A stretch of 64,000 nt of DNA from assembly GCF_010470665.1 (NCBI RefSeq), contig NZ_VOPZ01000007.1, positions 109,106 to 173,105 on the forward strand, given 5' to 3'. The DNA is from Desulfovibrio sp. JC022 (GTDB taxonomy: Bacteria; Desulfobacterota; Desulfovibrionia; Desulfovibrionales; Desulfovibrionaceae). Shown one piece after another: positions 42,923 through 52,133 of this stretch. The stretch's first letter is position 1. The number at the start of each line of letters is the position of its first letter. The notes below the pieces were generated by a model that worked only from the letters and a program-made list of their open reading frames with translations, was not told the DNA's origin and did not search any database. Position numbers and translations under genes: made by a program.

Positions 42923-43897
42923 ATGAAAAAAATATCCCCTGAACTGCTGCGGGATTCCATTCAGTGCGCCATGACCTTGTTCTGCATCTGGGTGGGATAC
43001 CGCTTTTATCTTTTCTACCAATGGATGATCGGCAAATCCGACATTGCCGTAAGCAAACCCGGAGCCGTGGAAGGATTCCTGCCAATCAGCTCCCTGCTTT
43101 CCCTGAAACAGCTTTTCAGTAAAGGAATCTTTGATGAAGTGCATCCAGCAGGGCTGACCATTTTTATCGCAGTCATGGTCATGAGCCTGATCGTGCGCAA
43201 AGGGTTCTGCGGCTACCTCTGTCCGGTTGGATTTATTCACAATCTACTAAACAGAATCGGACGTAAAACAGGCAAGATCATTACCATCAAAGGGAAAATC
43301 GAACTCGGGATGCTTATTCCCAAATATATTGCCTTGGCCTTTTTTGTGAACATGGTTTTCTTCAAGATGAGCGGACGTGAGGTGGATACCTTTATCCATT
43401 CTCCTTACAACTTCACAGCCGAAGCCAAAATGATGCTCTTCTTTACCGATATGAGTCTGACTGCTGCCATTGTGGTCAGTGTGATCCTGCTGCTGGGAAT
43501 TTTCATCCCCTATTTCTGGTGCCGCTTCCTCTGTCCCTACGGAGCACTGCTGGGCATACTTTCCAAAGTATCCCCGGTTGCCATCAAGCGTGATGAGGAC
43601 AAATGCATCAGCTGCGGAAAATGCAATACGGCCTGTCCCGGCGGAATTGAGGTGGACTTGAAACAGACCGTCAACTCCGCTGAATGCGTCGGCTGCACCC
43701 AATGCATCAACGCTTGCCCGGTGGACGGCTGCCTGAATGTCACCGACCGTTTAAGCCGGGTAAAACTGCCGTGGTATGTAATCGCTGCCGGGTCGCTGCT
43801 GATCCTGCTGGTCTACTATGCAGCTGCAAAATTCACCAACCACTGGGATTCACCGTACCCGCTGGAAATGCTGCGTAAATATTATATGATGATGTAA
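42923..43897 (+). CDS. NapH/CcoG-like ferredoxin membrane protein
   Basis: 324 residues with about five membrane helices. Two CxxxCP motifs (FCGYLCPVG, WCRFLCPYGALLG) lie at membrane ends and two [4Fe-4S] motifs follow (CISCGKCNTACP, CVGCTQCINACP, about 225-275), then a final membrane helix. NapH-type proteins pass electrons from quinol or ferredoxin to periplasmic enzymes. It follows rmlD by 19 bases with its own AAAGGA site, an unexpected neighbour for sugar genes. No reductase partner is adjacent. Confidence 0.88.
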   Translation: MKKISPELLRDSIQCAMTLFCIWVGYRFYLFYQWMIGKSDIAVSKPGAVEGFLPISSLLSLKQLFSKGIFDEVHPAGLTIFIAVMVMSLIVRKGFCGYLCPVGFIHNLLNRIGRKTGKIITIKGKIELGMLIPKYIALAFFVNMVFFKMSGREVDTFIHSPYNFTAEAKMMLFFTDMSLTAAIVVSVILLLGIFIPYFWCRFLCPYGALLGILSKVSPVAIKRDEDKCISCGKCNTACPGGIEVDLKQTVNSAECVGCTQCINACPVDGCLNVTDRLSRVKLPWYVIAAGSLLILLVYYAAAKFTNHWDSPYPLEMLRKYYMMM

Positions 43898-43918
43898 AAG
43901 AACAACTGAACTTTAAAA

Positions 43919-43968
43919 TCAAAAACGGCACCTCACGACTATCTAAGTCGAGGGGTGCCGTTTTTTTG
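43919..43968 (+). terminator. Terminator after the rmlBD operon
   Basis: AAAAACGGCACCTC (43921-43934) pairs with GAGGGGTGCCGTTTTT (43950-43965, bulged), with an inner CGACT/AGTCG stem, followed by T residues. Confidence 0.88.
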
Positions 43969-44046
43969 TAACAGTGGTAAATTTACATAAATCAGTTTAT
44001 CATTATACCCTAATCCGCACTAGCACCCCAATTAAAGGAAGCAACC

Positions 44047-45012
44047 ATGAACCGCAAAACCGTTTTCAAATTGCTTTTTGCAGCCCTGTTTCTGCTGTTT
44101 ATATATTGGGTCTCAACATATTTCGTCGCCTACACTGATGATGCCTATCTGGAAACGGACATCATCCGCATGGCTCCGCGAGTGAAAGGGCATGTGCTTT
44201 CGGTTGAAGTAAAAGACAACCAGATGGTTGCAAAAGGCGAACTTCTGGCAGTCATCGATCCCACTCCTTTTCAAATCAATCTTAAAAGCTCAAACGCAAG
44301 ACTGAATCAAGCCCGTTCAAGACTTGAAATGCAGAACAAAAACCTTGAAGCAGCAGAAGCCCTGTTCAAAGAAAGTCAAGCAGCTCTAACACTTGCCGCA
44401 ACAACTGAACAAAGATTCCGCAAACTTATAAAAGCTAAGACCGTATCAAGGCAGGCTTATGATGAAAAACTGGAGGCTTACCGCAAGGCATTGGACAGAC
44501 ACAAGGAAACCGGGGCGGAAGTAGCCGAGGCAAAGGCCGCTGTCGTCGCTCAGACACACGATACACATCATGCGCAGGCCCAGCTGGATATGGCGGAATA
44601 TGAAATGAAACACACCAGACTATATGCCCCGGTGTATGGATTTATCACCGCCCTGAACATCAAACCCGGTGACTATGCTAAAATCGGCCAGCCCATCATG
44701 GCTGTTGTTTCAGATGAAGACTGGCGGGTAGTCGCCAATTACCGCGAACAGCTGGTACGTCATATCAAACCGGGACAACATGTAACCGTGCATCTGGATA
44801 ATTACCCGTGGCAGCTTTTTGATGGCGAAGTACAGGGAATCGCCCGCGGGGTTTCGCGCAGTCCGGTCTCAAAGAAACTGCTTCCCTATGTGGAACCGAA
44901 GACTAACTGGATCAGGCTCTCCCGCCGCTTTCCGGTACGTATCCACATCAAAAGACCGGAAAGAATCCGCCTGCTAAGCGGTTCCGATGCCCGCACAATA
45001 GTCGTGTACTGA
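44047..45012 (+). CDS. HlyD/AaeA-type membrane fusion protein
   Basis: 321 residues: one N-terminal helix (about 6-26), lipoyl halves (APRVKGHVLSVEVKDNQMV and APVYGFITALNIKPGDYAKIGQ by parts), a long helical hairpin (about 85-185) and a beta barrel. It spans the periplasm in a tripartite exporter. Followed by a FUSC protein, the pair matches AaeA/AaeB aromatic-acid efflux; an outer-membrane channel is not encoded next to it. Confidence 0.92.
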   Translation: MNRKTVFKLLFAALFLLFIYWVSTYFVAYTDDAYLETDIIRMAPRVKGHVLSVEVKDNQMVAKGELLAVIDPTPFQINLKSSNARLNQARSRLEMQNKNLEAAEALFKESQAALTLAATTEQRFRKLIKAKTVSRQAYDEKLEAYRKALDRHKETGAEVAEAKAAVVAQTHDTHHAQAQLDMAEYEMKHTRLYAPVYGFITALNIKPGDYAKIGQPIMAVVSDEDWRVVANYREQLVRHIKPGQHVTVHLDNYPWQLFDGEVQGIARGVSRSPVSKKLLPYVEPKTNWIRLSRRFPVRIHIKRPERIRLLSGSDARTIVVY

Positions 45013-45022
45013 GGACCTTGAA

Positions 45023-46135
45023 ATGCATGCCGCCATTGTCTTCCGTGATTTCAAGCAGGGTCTTGCCAAAGAATTAAGCCGATTTAATGCAAATCAGGCC
45101 CGTTGCGCTCTTGGAGCGGCCATGGCAGCTCTCTGCGCGGTGCTCATCGCCAACTGGCTGAATCTGGAAAAACCGTACTGGGCAGGAATTTCCGCGCTGG
45201 TGGTTTCCCGCTCAAGCTATGATGCATCGCTGATCAAGGGTACACTGCGCATTATCGGAACCATAGCCGGATGTCTGCTGGCCCTGATTCTACTGGGGAC
45301 GTTTATTGACAACGTCTTTGCCATTTTATGTCTTATCTTTTTTGCTTCTGTAGCCACTGTAATGGTCTCGTCCCTACGAGGCAGGGACAGCTATGCATGG
45401 TCCATGGCTGGCTTCATGATTGTTCTACTCTCCATTGCCGGGCTGGTCGTACCGCACTCAATATTCAATTTCGCTTTTTACCGCACTTTTGAAATCAGTC
45501 TTGGAACAATCATGGCAATCATCATGAGCGCGATTTTCAATCCTTCCCCACCGGAAACAGACAAGACCTCACAACCATCAACTACTCCCTCTGCAAACAC
45601 CGACAACCATCCCGATACCAACAAAATGACAGCGAAACAGGAATCAGAGTTGGTCAAGCAGGCTATCAGTCTGGCTCTTGCCATGGTTTCAGTTCCCCTG
45701 ATCTGGAAATGGCTGGACCTGCCGGGAGTCCTGCAAATCGGGGTAACCTCATTGATCTTGCTTCAACCAACCCCGGTAGAAACATGGCGCAAGGGAATTC
45801 TGCGACTGCTGGGATGTGTGACAGGAGGAAGCATAGGCCTGTTCCTGCTCGGAAGCACAGCGGGGCACTACCTTATTACTTGGGGTGCTGCCTATGGACT
45901 GCTTATCTTTATTTTTTCCTACATTGACCATGGCGACCCGCGCTGCTCCTACATGGGTCTGCAAGCAGGCATAGCCCTTACTTTAACCCTTGTGCAGGGT
46001 CTTGGTCCGGGCACAGAGCTGGGGCCTCCAATTACAAGACTATGCGGTATCCTAGCCGGACTGATTCTCTGGAATATAATTCATGCACTCTTTGAAAGGA
46101 ACAATCCCGACCCCATAGATGAAGCCAAAAATTAA
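45023..46135 (+). CDS. FUSC-family exporter subunit (AaeB-like, short)
   Basis: 370 residues with two similar sets of about five or six membrane helices (residues 25-175 and 205-350), e.g. EKPYWAGISALVVSRSSYDA and PGVLQIGVTSLILLQPTPVE at equal positions. The large cytoplasmic domains of full-length AaeB (~650 residues) are missing; the linker (about 177-200) is Ser/Thr/Asp-rich. Likely exports organic acids with the fusion protein encoded just upstream (10-base gap). Ends at a terminator. Confidence 0.85.
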   Translation: MHAAIVFRDFKQGLAKELSRFNANQARCALGAAMAALCAVLIANWLNLEKPYWAGISALVVSRSSYDASLIKGTLRIIGTIAGCLLALILLGTFIDNVFAILCLIFFASVATVMVSSLRGRDSYAWSMAGFMIVLLSIAGLVVPHSIFNFAFYRTFEISLGTIMAIIMSAIFNPSPPETDKTSQPSTTPSANTDNHPDTNKMTAKQESELVKQAISLALAMVSVPLIWKWLDLPGVLQIGVTSLILLQPTPVETWRKGILRLLGCVTGGSIGLFLLGSTAGHYLITWGAAYGLLIFIFSYIDHGDPRCSYMGLQAGIALTLTLVQGLGPGTELGPPITRLCGILAGLILWNIIHALFERNNPDPIDEAKN

Positions 46136-46176
46136 GCCCGGCTGAGAGATTCTCAACCGGGCTTAACTCATTTTAT
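46134..46176. terminator. Bidirectional terminator
   Basis: AAGCCCGGCTGAGA (46134-46147) pairs with TCTCAACCGGGCTT (46151-46164) with one mismatch; T-rich sequence follows on the plus strand. It separates the convergent FUSC and aldehyde oxidoreductase genes. Confidence 0.82.
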
Positions 46177-46187
46177 TTTAAGCAGCT

Positions 46188-47915
46188 TTAGACTTTAGCA
46201 GCCTGAAGTTCTTCAACAGTGTATTCCCATACAGTGTCATGGGGCTCAAGTTTTTCTTCGCTGAAGAAACGGGGCAGCTGATCGTCACTCTTGGTGAAAC
46301 CGGCCTTGCGGTTGAAATCAAGTTCATCCTTAAGGGTGTTCACACCGAGAGCGATGAAGTCTTCAACGGTGAATTCGATACCGTGTGTTGCGGCAACGAG
46401 GTCACAGATGCACTGAACTGCATCTTCGGTATCCAGAACTGCGAAGGCTACGAACAGACAGAGGCCGAGACCATCAATGGTTGCGGTAGCAATCTGGAGG
46501 TTCTTGGAAAGTTCGATCTGACCTTCTTTAGAAAGAGGATCAACATCACCACCGACCTTGAGGATGTTGGTAGCTACTGCGTAACCGGCAGTGTGGTCGC
46601 CGCCCATGGGGGTAGTTGCGTAGGTAACGCCGACACCCTTTACGGAGCGGGGATCGTATGCGGGCAGCCCCTGTCCCTTAACAGTGGGGATGCGGTCAAC
46701 GCCGAAAGCCTGACCTGCGAAGTCTGCACCGTTACCGATGATGCGGCCCATGGCATCGGCAGAACCGATCTTCTTAAGCAGCTCGATTCCGGCTTTACTA
46801 TCGCCCCATTCAAGTACACCGCCGTCCATTGCAACAGCCATGGTACAACCCATTTCAATGGTATCGATACCTTTTTCGTCACAAATACGGTCCATGGTAG
46901 CGATATCGTCGATGTCTTTGATCAGGCAGTTTGCGCCGAATCCCCAAACGGTTTCGTACTCAAAACCGGAGGTCAGGTAGTTACCGTTTTTATCGTTGTA
47001 ACGCTGGGAGCACTGAATAACACAGCCGGTGTGACAACCTTCTTTGGTTTTACCGCCGCGGGATTCAATAACTTCAGCAATTTTTTCACCGGAGATTTCT
47101 GCTACATCGTCAAAACGACCGTAACGGAAGTTTTTGGTGGGCAGTGCACCGGCTTCATTAATAATGTTAACGAGGATAGCGGTACCGAATGCGGGCAGGC
47201 CTTCGCTGGTTACGGGATGACCCATGAGAATTTCGAGCCAACGCTTACGCGCAACCTTGAAAGCTTCTTCATTAACAGGCTTGATGCGGCCCTTTGCTTC
47301 AGGATCAAGAACAACAGCCTTAACCTTTTTGGAACCCATAACAGCACCCATACCGCCACGACCTGCGGAACGTGCAGGATTCAGGTGGGGATCGGAAAAC
47401 TGGATGGTAGAAGCAGCAAGACACTGTTCACCGGCAGGACCTGCCAGAGCGGTAACAGCCTTGTCGCCGTAGGTTTCTTTGAGTTTTTCGTGTGCAGGAT
47501 AGTTATCCATGCCTACGATGGGAGTAGCATCTTTGAACTCTACGCGGTCTGCGTAAATTTCAACAATGGAAAAAGGAGCGTCCATTTCAGGCTTATCTTC
47601 AAAAACAATAGCCAGAATATCGAGACGGGGCAGAACCTGTGCGAACTGGCCGCCGGAGTTACTTTCTTTGATACCGCCAGTCAGGGGAGACTTAGCACCA
47701 CAGGAAAGTCTACCGGAGTTTGCTGCACCGGAACCGGCAAGGATACCGGCAGCCCATACGAGCTTGTTTTCTGCGGAAAGAGCATGACAATCACCGGGAA
47801 CTTCGCTGTTTACGAGTTTTGAAGTCAGAGCGCGTCCGCCGAGACCTGCGTAATCACCGAGTTCTTCAAATTTGAACTCTTTGGTACGGGTGTTGATTCT
47901 AAGGATTCTGGGCAT
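46188..47915 (-). CDS. aor: Aldehyde:ferredoxin oxidoreductase
   Basis: 575 residues from the ATG at 47915 (AGGTGG upstream). N-terminal tungstopterin domain (GLGGRALTSKLV, RLSCGAKSPLTGGIKESNSGG) and the Fe-S ligands CHTGCVIQC, with the last cysteine late in the protein. AOR enzymes hold a tungsten bis-pterin and one [4Fe-4S] cluster and oxidise aldehydes to acids with ferredoxin as acceptor. It stands alone with its own consensus promoter (47997-48024); no pterin or tungstate genes are near. Confidence 0.92.
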   Translation of the reverse strand: MPRILRINTRTKEFKFEELGDYAGLGGRALTSKLVNSEVPGDCHALSAENKLVWAAGILAGSGAANSGRLSCGAKSPLTGGIKESNSGGQFAQVLPRLDILAIVFEDKPEMDAPFSIVEIYADRVEFKDATPIVGMDNYPAHEKLKETYGDKAVTALAGPAGEQCLAASTIQFSDPHLNPARSAGRGGMGAVMGSKKVKAVVLDPEAKGRIKPVNEEAFKVARKRWLEILMGHPVTSEGLPAFGTAILVNIINEAGALPTKNFRYGRFDDVAEISGEKIAEVIESRGGKTKEGCHTGCVIQCSQRYNDKNGNYLTSGFEYETVWGFGANCLIKDIDDIATMDRICDEKGIDTIEMGCTMAVAMDGGVLEWGDSKAGIELLKKIGSADAMGRIIGNGADFAGQAFGVDRIPTVKGQGLPAYDPRSVKGVGVTYATTPMGGDHTAGYAVATNILKVGGDVDPLSKEGQIELSKNLQIATATIDGLGLCLFVAFAVLDTEDAVQCICDLVAATHGIEFTVEDFIALGVNTLKDELDFNRKAGFTKSDDQLPRFFSEEKLEPHDTVWEYTVEELQAAKV

Positions 47916-47996
47916 AATAACCACCTATAGATTTTGAAAAATTAGTAAAACCAACCTTCGTTCTTAAATAAATCATTTCCGTTAATAAGTGAGGTA

Positions 47997-48024
47997 ATTA
48001 TATACTTGTACACACGCTTGTCAA
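47997..48024 (-). promoter_or_regulatory. Consensus sigma-70 promoter of aor
   Basis: Read on the minus strand, TTGACA (complement of 48019-48024), a 16-base spacer and TATAAT (complement of 47997-48002) are both perfect hexamers, some 80 bases ahead of the aor ATG. Such a match suggests high basal expression. Confidence 0.7.
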
Positions 48025-48318
48025 AGATTTTAAATTATATCCGGGCAAGCACATAAGTTTTTATTATATCTTTTTTGACATATTTATACTTTTTGTTGCA
48101 AAACAGCACCAACAACTTTGCACAATACATATAAACACAAACACAACTCGATCTATTCTACATTAAATAATCACCACAATCGCAACACTACATTACGAGA
48201 GTTTGCAATATTTTAATGTTACATTTTTTTCATGATTATTGACTAGCTTTCAATTTTCAGAATATTTTAACTTCAAATACAATAAACCAGCTCCGACACT
48301 ATGCAATGGGGAGAAGAA
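48025..48318. promoter_or_regulatory. AT-rich gap upstream of the DUF4153-like gene
   Basis: A strongly AT-rich stretch without a gene. TTGACT (48239-48244), a 16-base spacer and AATATT (48261-48266) is a candidate plus-strand promoter about 55 bases before the gene. Nothing else is evident. Confidence 0.35.
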
Positions 48319-49557
48319 ATGACGATTGAATCAAAAATTCGGACAACCATTACCGACCCTGAAAATCTTGAAGAAATCTACCGGGATGACCCAAAAGGGT
48401 TTCGCAAATCATATAAGGATGCGTTTGTAAATCAGCAGGACTCACTTTTATTCCGAGCATGGCAGGCTAGGCTTAATTTCTCGCCTGCAAAGACTCAAGC
48501 CCTTTCATCAATTGACCTTATGATCATGCTCCTGCTCTGCTTTGCTGCCGGGACCCTGCTGAAAATTCCGGAATGGACAGACCTTGATAATTTTGAACTG
48601 TTCGGCTGGATGGTCTCGCTGATCCCACTTTCAGCCATGTTCCTTTACACAATGCACATGCACGGCTGGCCCAGAAAGACGACTAAATTTGGAATCGGGA
48701 TCAGTCTTTTTCTGGGATTATTCATGACTTTCATCCCTGAAAAATGGGATGACGTGTATACGCTGGTCTGCCTTAATTTGCCTTTCTTTCTCTGGTCCCT
48801 ATACGGACTATGCCGGGTTGCAAATAACTGGCAATCAACAGACCAGCGAATCGAATACCTGCGCTTCAGCGGAGAGTTGATCATTCACGCAGGGCTTCTT
48901 TTTTTAGGGGGAGGCGTACTACTTCTGCTGACCTTCGGATTATTTGACATGCTGCACATCGACAGTAGTTGGATAATTGAAGATCTGGCGATTTACGGAA
49001 TGGCTTCAATCCCGCTGGTGGCAGCATGGGCTACGGACACATACTCTGCTGCTCGAAAACTGGTCCCCTTATTAGCCCGTATTTTCTCGCCGCTACTGCT
49101 TGTACTTATTCTCAGCTACATGGGGGCAATGGCATGGAACACTGAAGAACTTTTTCAGGACCGCTCCACCCTGCTTACCTACAATATACTGCTGCTAAGT
49201 GTGCTGGCGACTGCCGTATTCACGCTGACAGGACGGGGAGAAAAAGGAGCAGGCCGTCTCAGTACCGCAGTAATCAGTTTAATGGTTGTAGCAACCGTTA
49301 TTCTTGACCTTGTAGGAATCTGCGCCATCGGATGGCGTATATTCGAATACGGCCTGACTGCTAACCGGATGAGTGTTCTCGGCTCTAACCTTGTTACTTT
49401 CGGAAATCTGGCAGTCATGGGCATGGGCTACCTGCGCTATCATTCCAGCAAAGGAACACTGGAAGATATCGAGATCGGACTTGCCCGCTACCTTCCCCTT
49501 TATGCAATCTGGACCGGCTTCTCGGTCCTCGTATTACCTTGGATTTTTAGATATTAA
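48319..49557 (+). CDS. DUF4153-like polytopic membrane protein
   Basis: 412 residues from the ATG at 48319, which has GGGGAG five bases upstream; an ATG six codons earlier lacks a site. A ~60-residue hydrophilic N-terminus precedes about ten membrane helices. The late FEYGLTANRMSVLGSNLVTF region matches the YGLTxNR motif of the DUF4153 family of unknown function. Monocistronic, convergent with the amino-acid permease gene. Confidence 0.72.
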   Translation: MTIESKIRTTITDPENLEEIYRDDPKGFRKSYKDAFVNQQDSLLFRAWQARLNFSPAKTQALSSIDLMIMLLLCFAAGTLLKIPEWTDLDNFELFGWMVSLIPLSAMFLYTMHMHGWPRKTTKFGIGISLFLGLFMTFIPEKWDDVYTLVCLNLPFFLWSLYGLCRVANNWQSTDQRIEYLRFSGELIIHAGLLFLGGGVLLLLTFGLFDMLHIDSSWIIEDLAIYGMASIPLVAAWATDTYSAARKLVPLLARIFSPLLLVLILSYMGAMAWNTEELFQDRSTLLTYNILLLSVLATAVFTLTGRGEKGAGRLSTAVISLMVVATVILDLVGICAIGWRIFEYGLTANRMSVLGSNLVTFGNLAVMGMGYLRYHSSKGTLEDIEIGLARYLPLYAIWTGFSVLVLPWIFRY

Positions 49558-49565
49558 ACAGACGA

Positions 49566-49590
49566 TAAAAAAAGGGGCCAACGGCCCCTT
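49566..49590 (-). terminator. Terminator of the aromatic amino-acid permease gene
   Basis: AAGGGGCC (49572-49579) pairs perfectly with GGCCCCTT (49583-49590), loop AAC; on the minus strand a T-run follows. It lies three bases past the stop codon and also closes the DUF4153-like gene. Confidence 0.85.
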
Positions 49591-49592
49591 AA

Positions 49593-50744
49593 TTATGCAT
49601 GAACGTAATTTGCGAGAATAATTGCCAGCCCACAAACAAAGCTGGCTACAATTGCCGGACGCCCTCCAAAGACTCTGAACTTCTGATTCAACCCGGCTGC
49701 GCGCATTTTCCAAATCATGATACATGGCAACAAAACCGCAATTACAGTAAAGGCTGCACCGGCATGAGCAAGGGCTGCGATAAAACCGTCCGGTGCCAGC
49801 ATTGATGCGCCAAGCGGTGGAAGAAATACAATAAGACTGGTCCCGATGCGTCCCATGCAGTTATCTTTGCGCTTAAAAGTTTCAGCAACAAGATCGAACA
49901 AACTCAACGAAACACCCAAGAACGAAGTAATCAAGGCCAGTGACGCAAAGACAGAGACGACAGTCTGGACCCACACGGTTCCACCGCTGATCAAATCGAC
50001 CAAAGCATCAACGTTTGTGATTGAAGCAAGCTGCTCCGGGGTTGTGCTTCCAAGGGAGAGAAACAGCCACAGAAGATAGCAAAAACTCGGCAAGGCCCCG
50101 CCGAGAAGTAAAATTCGCATGAGACTCTTTTTGTCTTCCCCAATATAATTCACAATACTTGGAATACAGACATGATAGCCGAAAGAAGTAATCAAAACAG
50201 GAAAGGTTACAAAAAGGGCTTGAGGAGTAGGATTGCCCTGCGAGAGAAAATTTAAATTCATCTGCCCACCAAGAGTTCCGAAACAGACAAACATCGCTGC
50301 AATCATCAAAATGAAAAGATATTTATTCGCCTGCACAACAATATGAGTCCCGGCAACAAGAACCACAATGCTGATGGCAGTAAAAAAAGCGGCCCCCAGC
50401 CGGGGCTCAACTCCGATTGCATTGGAAACAAGACCTCCAATTCCACTAAGGTATGCCACAATCAGACAGTACAACAAAAAGAAAACACTTCCGGTTCCTA
50501 TCAGCTGTCCGGTATGTCCAAGGATTTTGCGGGTCATGAAATTAAAATTAACGCCTTTCCCGAATTCCAAATTAATTTCCAATAGCATCAAAGCAGAGTA
50601 AGCAGCCACGACCCACATAAAAACAAGAGCACACGCTCCAGTGGTGAATCCGAGATTTCCTAGAGTCATTGGCAGGCCCAGCATACCTGCACCAATAGAA
50701 GTTCCAGCCACAACGCTGATTGCGCCTAGCGTTTTAGTATTCAA
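49593..50744 (-). CDS. Aromatic amino-acid permease (TyrP/Mtr family)
   Basis: 383 residues from a TTG start with AAGGAG seven bases upstream. Eleven membrane helices with the family opening GAISVVAGTSIGAGMLGLPM, and LEINLEFGKGVNFN after helix 2. The HAAAP family (TyrP, TnaB, Mtr) imports tyrosine or tryptophan with protons. The exact substrate cannot be told. The 260-base upstream region shows no clear TyrR box. Confidence 0.9.
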   Translation of the reverse strand: MNTKTLGAISVVAGTSIGAGMLGLPMTLGNLGFTTGACALVFMWVVAAYSALMLLEINLEFGKGVNFNFMTRKILGHTGQLIGTGSVFFLLYCLIVAYLSGIGGLVSNAIGVEPRLGAAFFTAISIVVLVAGTHIVVQANKYLFILMIAAMFVCFGTLGGQMNLNFLSQGNPTPQALFVTFPVLITSFGYHVCIPSIVNYIGEDKKSLMRILLLGGALPSFCYLLWLFLSLGSTTPEQLASITNVDALVDLISGGTVWVQTVVSVFASLALITSFLGVSLSLFDLVAETFKRKDNCMGRIGTSLIVFLPPLGASMLAPDGFIAALAHAGAAFTVIAVLLPCIMIWKMRAAGLNQKFRVFGGRPAIVASFVCGLAIILANYVHA

Positions 50745-51031
50745 AACAATCTCCTTAAAAGATAATCATCAAAAAAACACCTGCATTCCAAGAAAGAATA
50801 CAAGGGTTGAGTCTGACAGAAGTTGGAAACAAAAATTATATAGACGGGATATTGAAGCACACGGAACAAAGACCAAATGAAGTTCATTCTGAGCTTTGAA
50901 GCAGAAATTACTTATTTCGTATTCCCTTTTAAAAAACATACTCTTATCGAAATTATTTGCAATAATTTTAAGGATAACAAATTTATGCGTCAAATTTAAA
51001 GTTTCCACACTAAAACGCTAGACCATAAAAA
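50745..51031. promoter_or_regulatory. AT-rich gap upstream of the permease gene
   Basis: This stretch, strongly AT-rich near 50920-51000, holds no credible gene. A 79-codon frame (50769-51008, minus) has no ribosome site or family match. Presumably it contains the permease promoter, but I see no consensus element. Confidence 0.3.
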
Positions 51032-51058
51032 AACGGGAACGCCCAGAGCATTCCCGTT
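51025..51058. terminator. Terminator after the sulfotransferase gene
   Basis: AACGGGAA (51032-51039) pairs with TTCCCGTT (51051-51058); on the minus strand it is followed by a run of T (complement of 51025-51031). Confidence 0.8.
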
Positions 51059-51120
51059 CATTTAAATCTGTATAAATCAACCAAGCAGCAAAAAAAGATT
51101 ACCTACGTGTATGATCGAAT

Positions 51121-51936
51121 TTACTTGCCGTAAATAAAATCTTCCCCGTTTTCTTCATTTTGCTTCATGAGCAGTGCTGATATTCGCTGATAGCGTTCAT
51201 TCATCATTTGAAACATATTAAATTCTTTCTTAAAATCAGGACCTAAATCCTTAACACGTTGTTCAAAAATCCGGCATGCAAAATTATAGAGCTCAATATC
51301 CTGCTCATTGTACTCGCGCACAACAGCTAACTCTTCCTCTGCTATTTCATCTTTTTTCTTTCTGACATTACGCTTCTCATACAAGATATTTTCAAGATTC
51401 ATCATCTTCTTCAGCATCAGCAGACTTTCATCAAATCGCTCTGTAATACCGACGAGATGCAATCTCTGTAAATTTTCCATTGCCCGTTCAAGCATGGTCC
51501 TACCATCATCTACAGCACCGCAAAGAGATCGCGTCATCAGATTTTTCCCGCGATATATGAGCTCAGGACGCTCACTGCTCACATACTCTGCCAGAGTGAC
51601 GTTCTCTTCATTCAAATATTTATAAAGGTGATTCCCCGGCCATGTACGTAAAAAATTATATTCAGAAACAACTCTCGAAATCGGCTCTCTTAAAAAGGTA
51701 AAGGCATTTTTACCCATAAAACCGGAAAAGAATTCATCAAAATCGTGCACAAAGACATGCCCTTGAACAAGCTTGATCCTTTCCAATTCTTCAGTGGTAA
51801 TCTTTTTGAATAAACTGAACTCTTCTTTGGTGTATACAGAGCAAATTGTTTCTTCAGGGAATTTAGCTGCAAAAATATGATTTAATGTTGTCCCTGCAGT
51901 TTTTGGAATATGCAAAAAAAAGAATGGGCTATGCAA
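51121..51936 (-). CDS. Sulfotransferase family 2-like protein
   Basis: 271 residues from a TTG start with AAGGAG six bases upstream. The PAPS-binding signatures are clear: LHIPKTAGTTL (8-18, 5'-phosphosulfate loop) and FLREPISRVVSEY (81-93, with Arg83 and Ser87 for the 3'-phosphate). Such enzymes move sulfate from PAPS to sugars or other acceptors, often on surface glycans. The gene is richer in A/T and in Lys/Asn/Glu codons than its neighbours, hinting at transfer. Acceptor unknown; it lies alone. Confidence 0.85.
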   Translation of the reverse strand: MHSPFFFLHIPKTAGTTLNHIFAAKFPEETICSVYTKEEFSLFKKITTEELERIKLVQGHVFVHDFDEFFSGFMGKNAFTFLREPISRVVSEYNFLRTWPGNHLYKYLNEENVTLAEYVSSERPELIYRGKNLMTRSLCGAVDDGRTMLERAMENLQRLHLVGITERFDESLLMLKKMMNLENILYEKRNVRKKKDEIAEEELAVVREYNEQDIELYNFACRIFEQRVKDLGPDFKKEFNMFQMMNERYQRISALLMKQNEENGEDFIYGK

Positions 51937-52068
51937 AGGAACTCCTTAAGCGGAAGACTCAGATTAATTTGGCTAAACCATACAGACAACATGTTTTGTT
52001 TTCAGAACTATCCGTAACAGCTTTTAATATTATCCAAACCACACCACAAGATCAATCAACAAGAAACG

Positions 52069-52106
52069 CACAAAAAAAGCGGGAACAGCCTGAGCCGTTC
52101 CCGCTT
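52069..52106 (-). terminator. Terminator of the yajC-secDF operon
   Basis: AAGCGGGAAC (52077-52086) pairs with GTTCCCGCTT (52097-52106); on the minus strand a T-run follows. About 30 bases after the secF stop. Confidence 0.87.
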
Positions 52107-52133
52107 GAATAAGCAATCTGAAAGTTTCTGAAA

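Noticed and set aside
46239-47822. A 527-codon open frame on the plus strand
   Set aside because: It is antisense to aor, whose product carries full family motifs; the antisense translation is rich in Cys/Gly/Asn without any domain, a codon-bias shadow.
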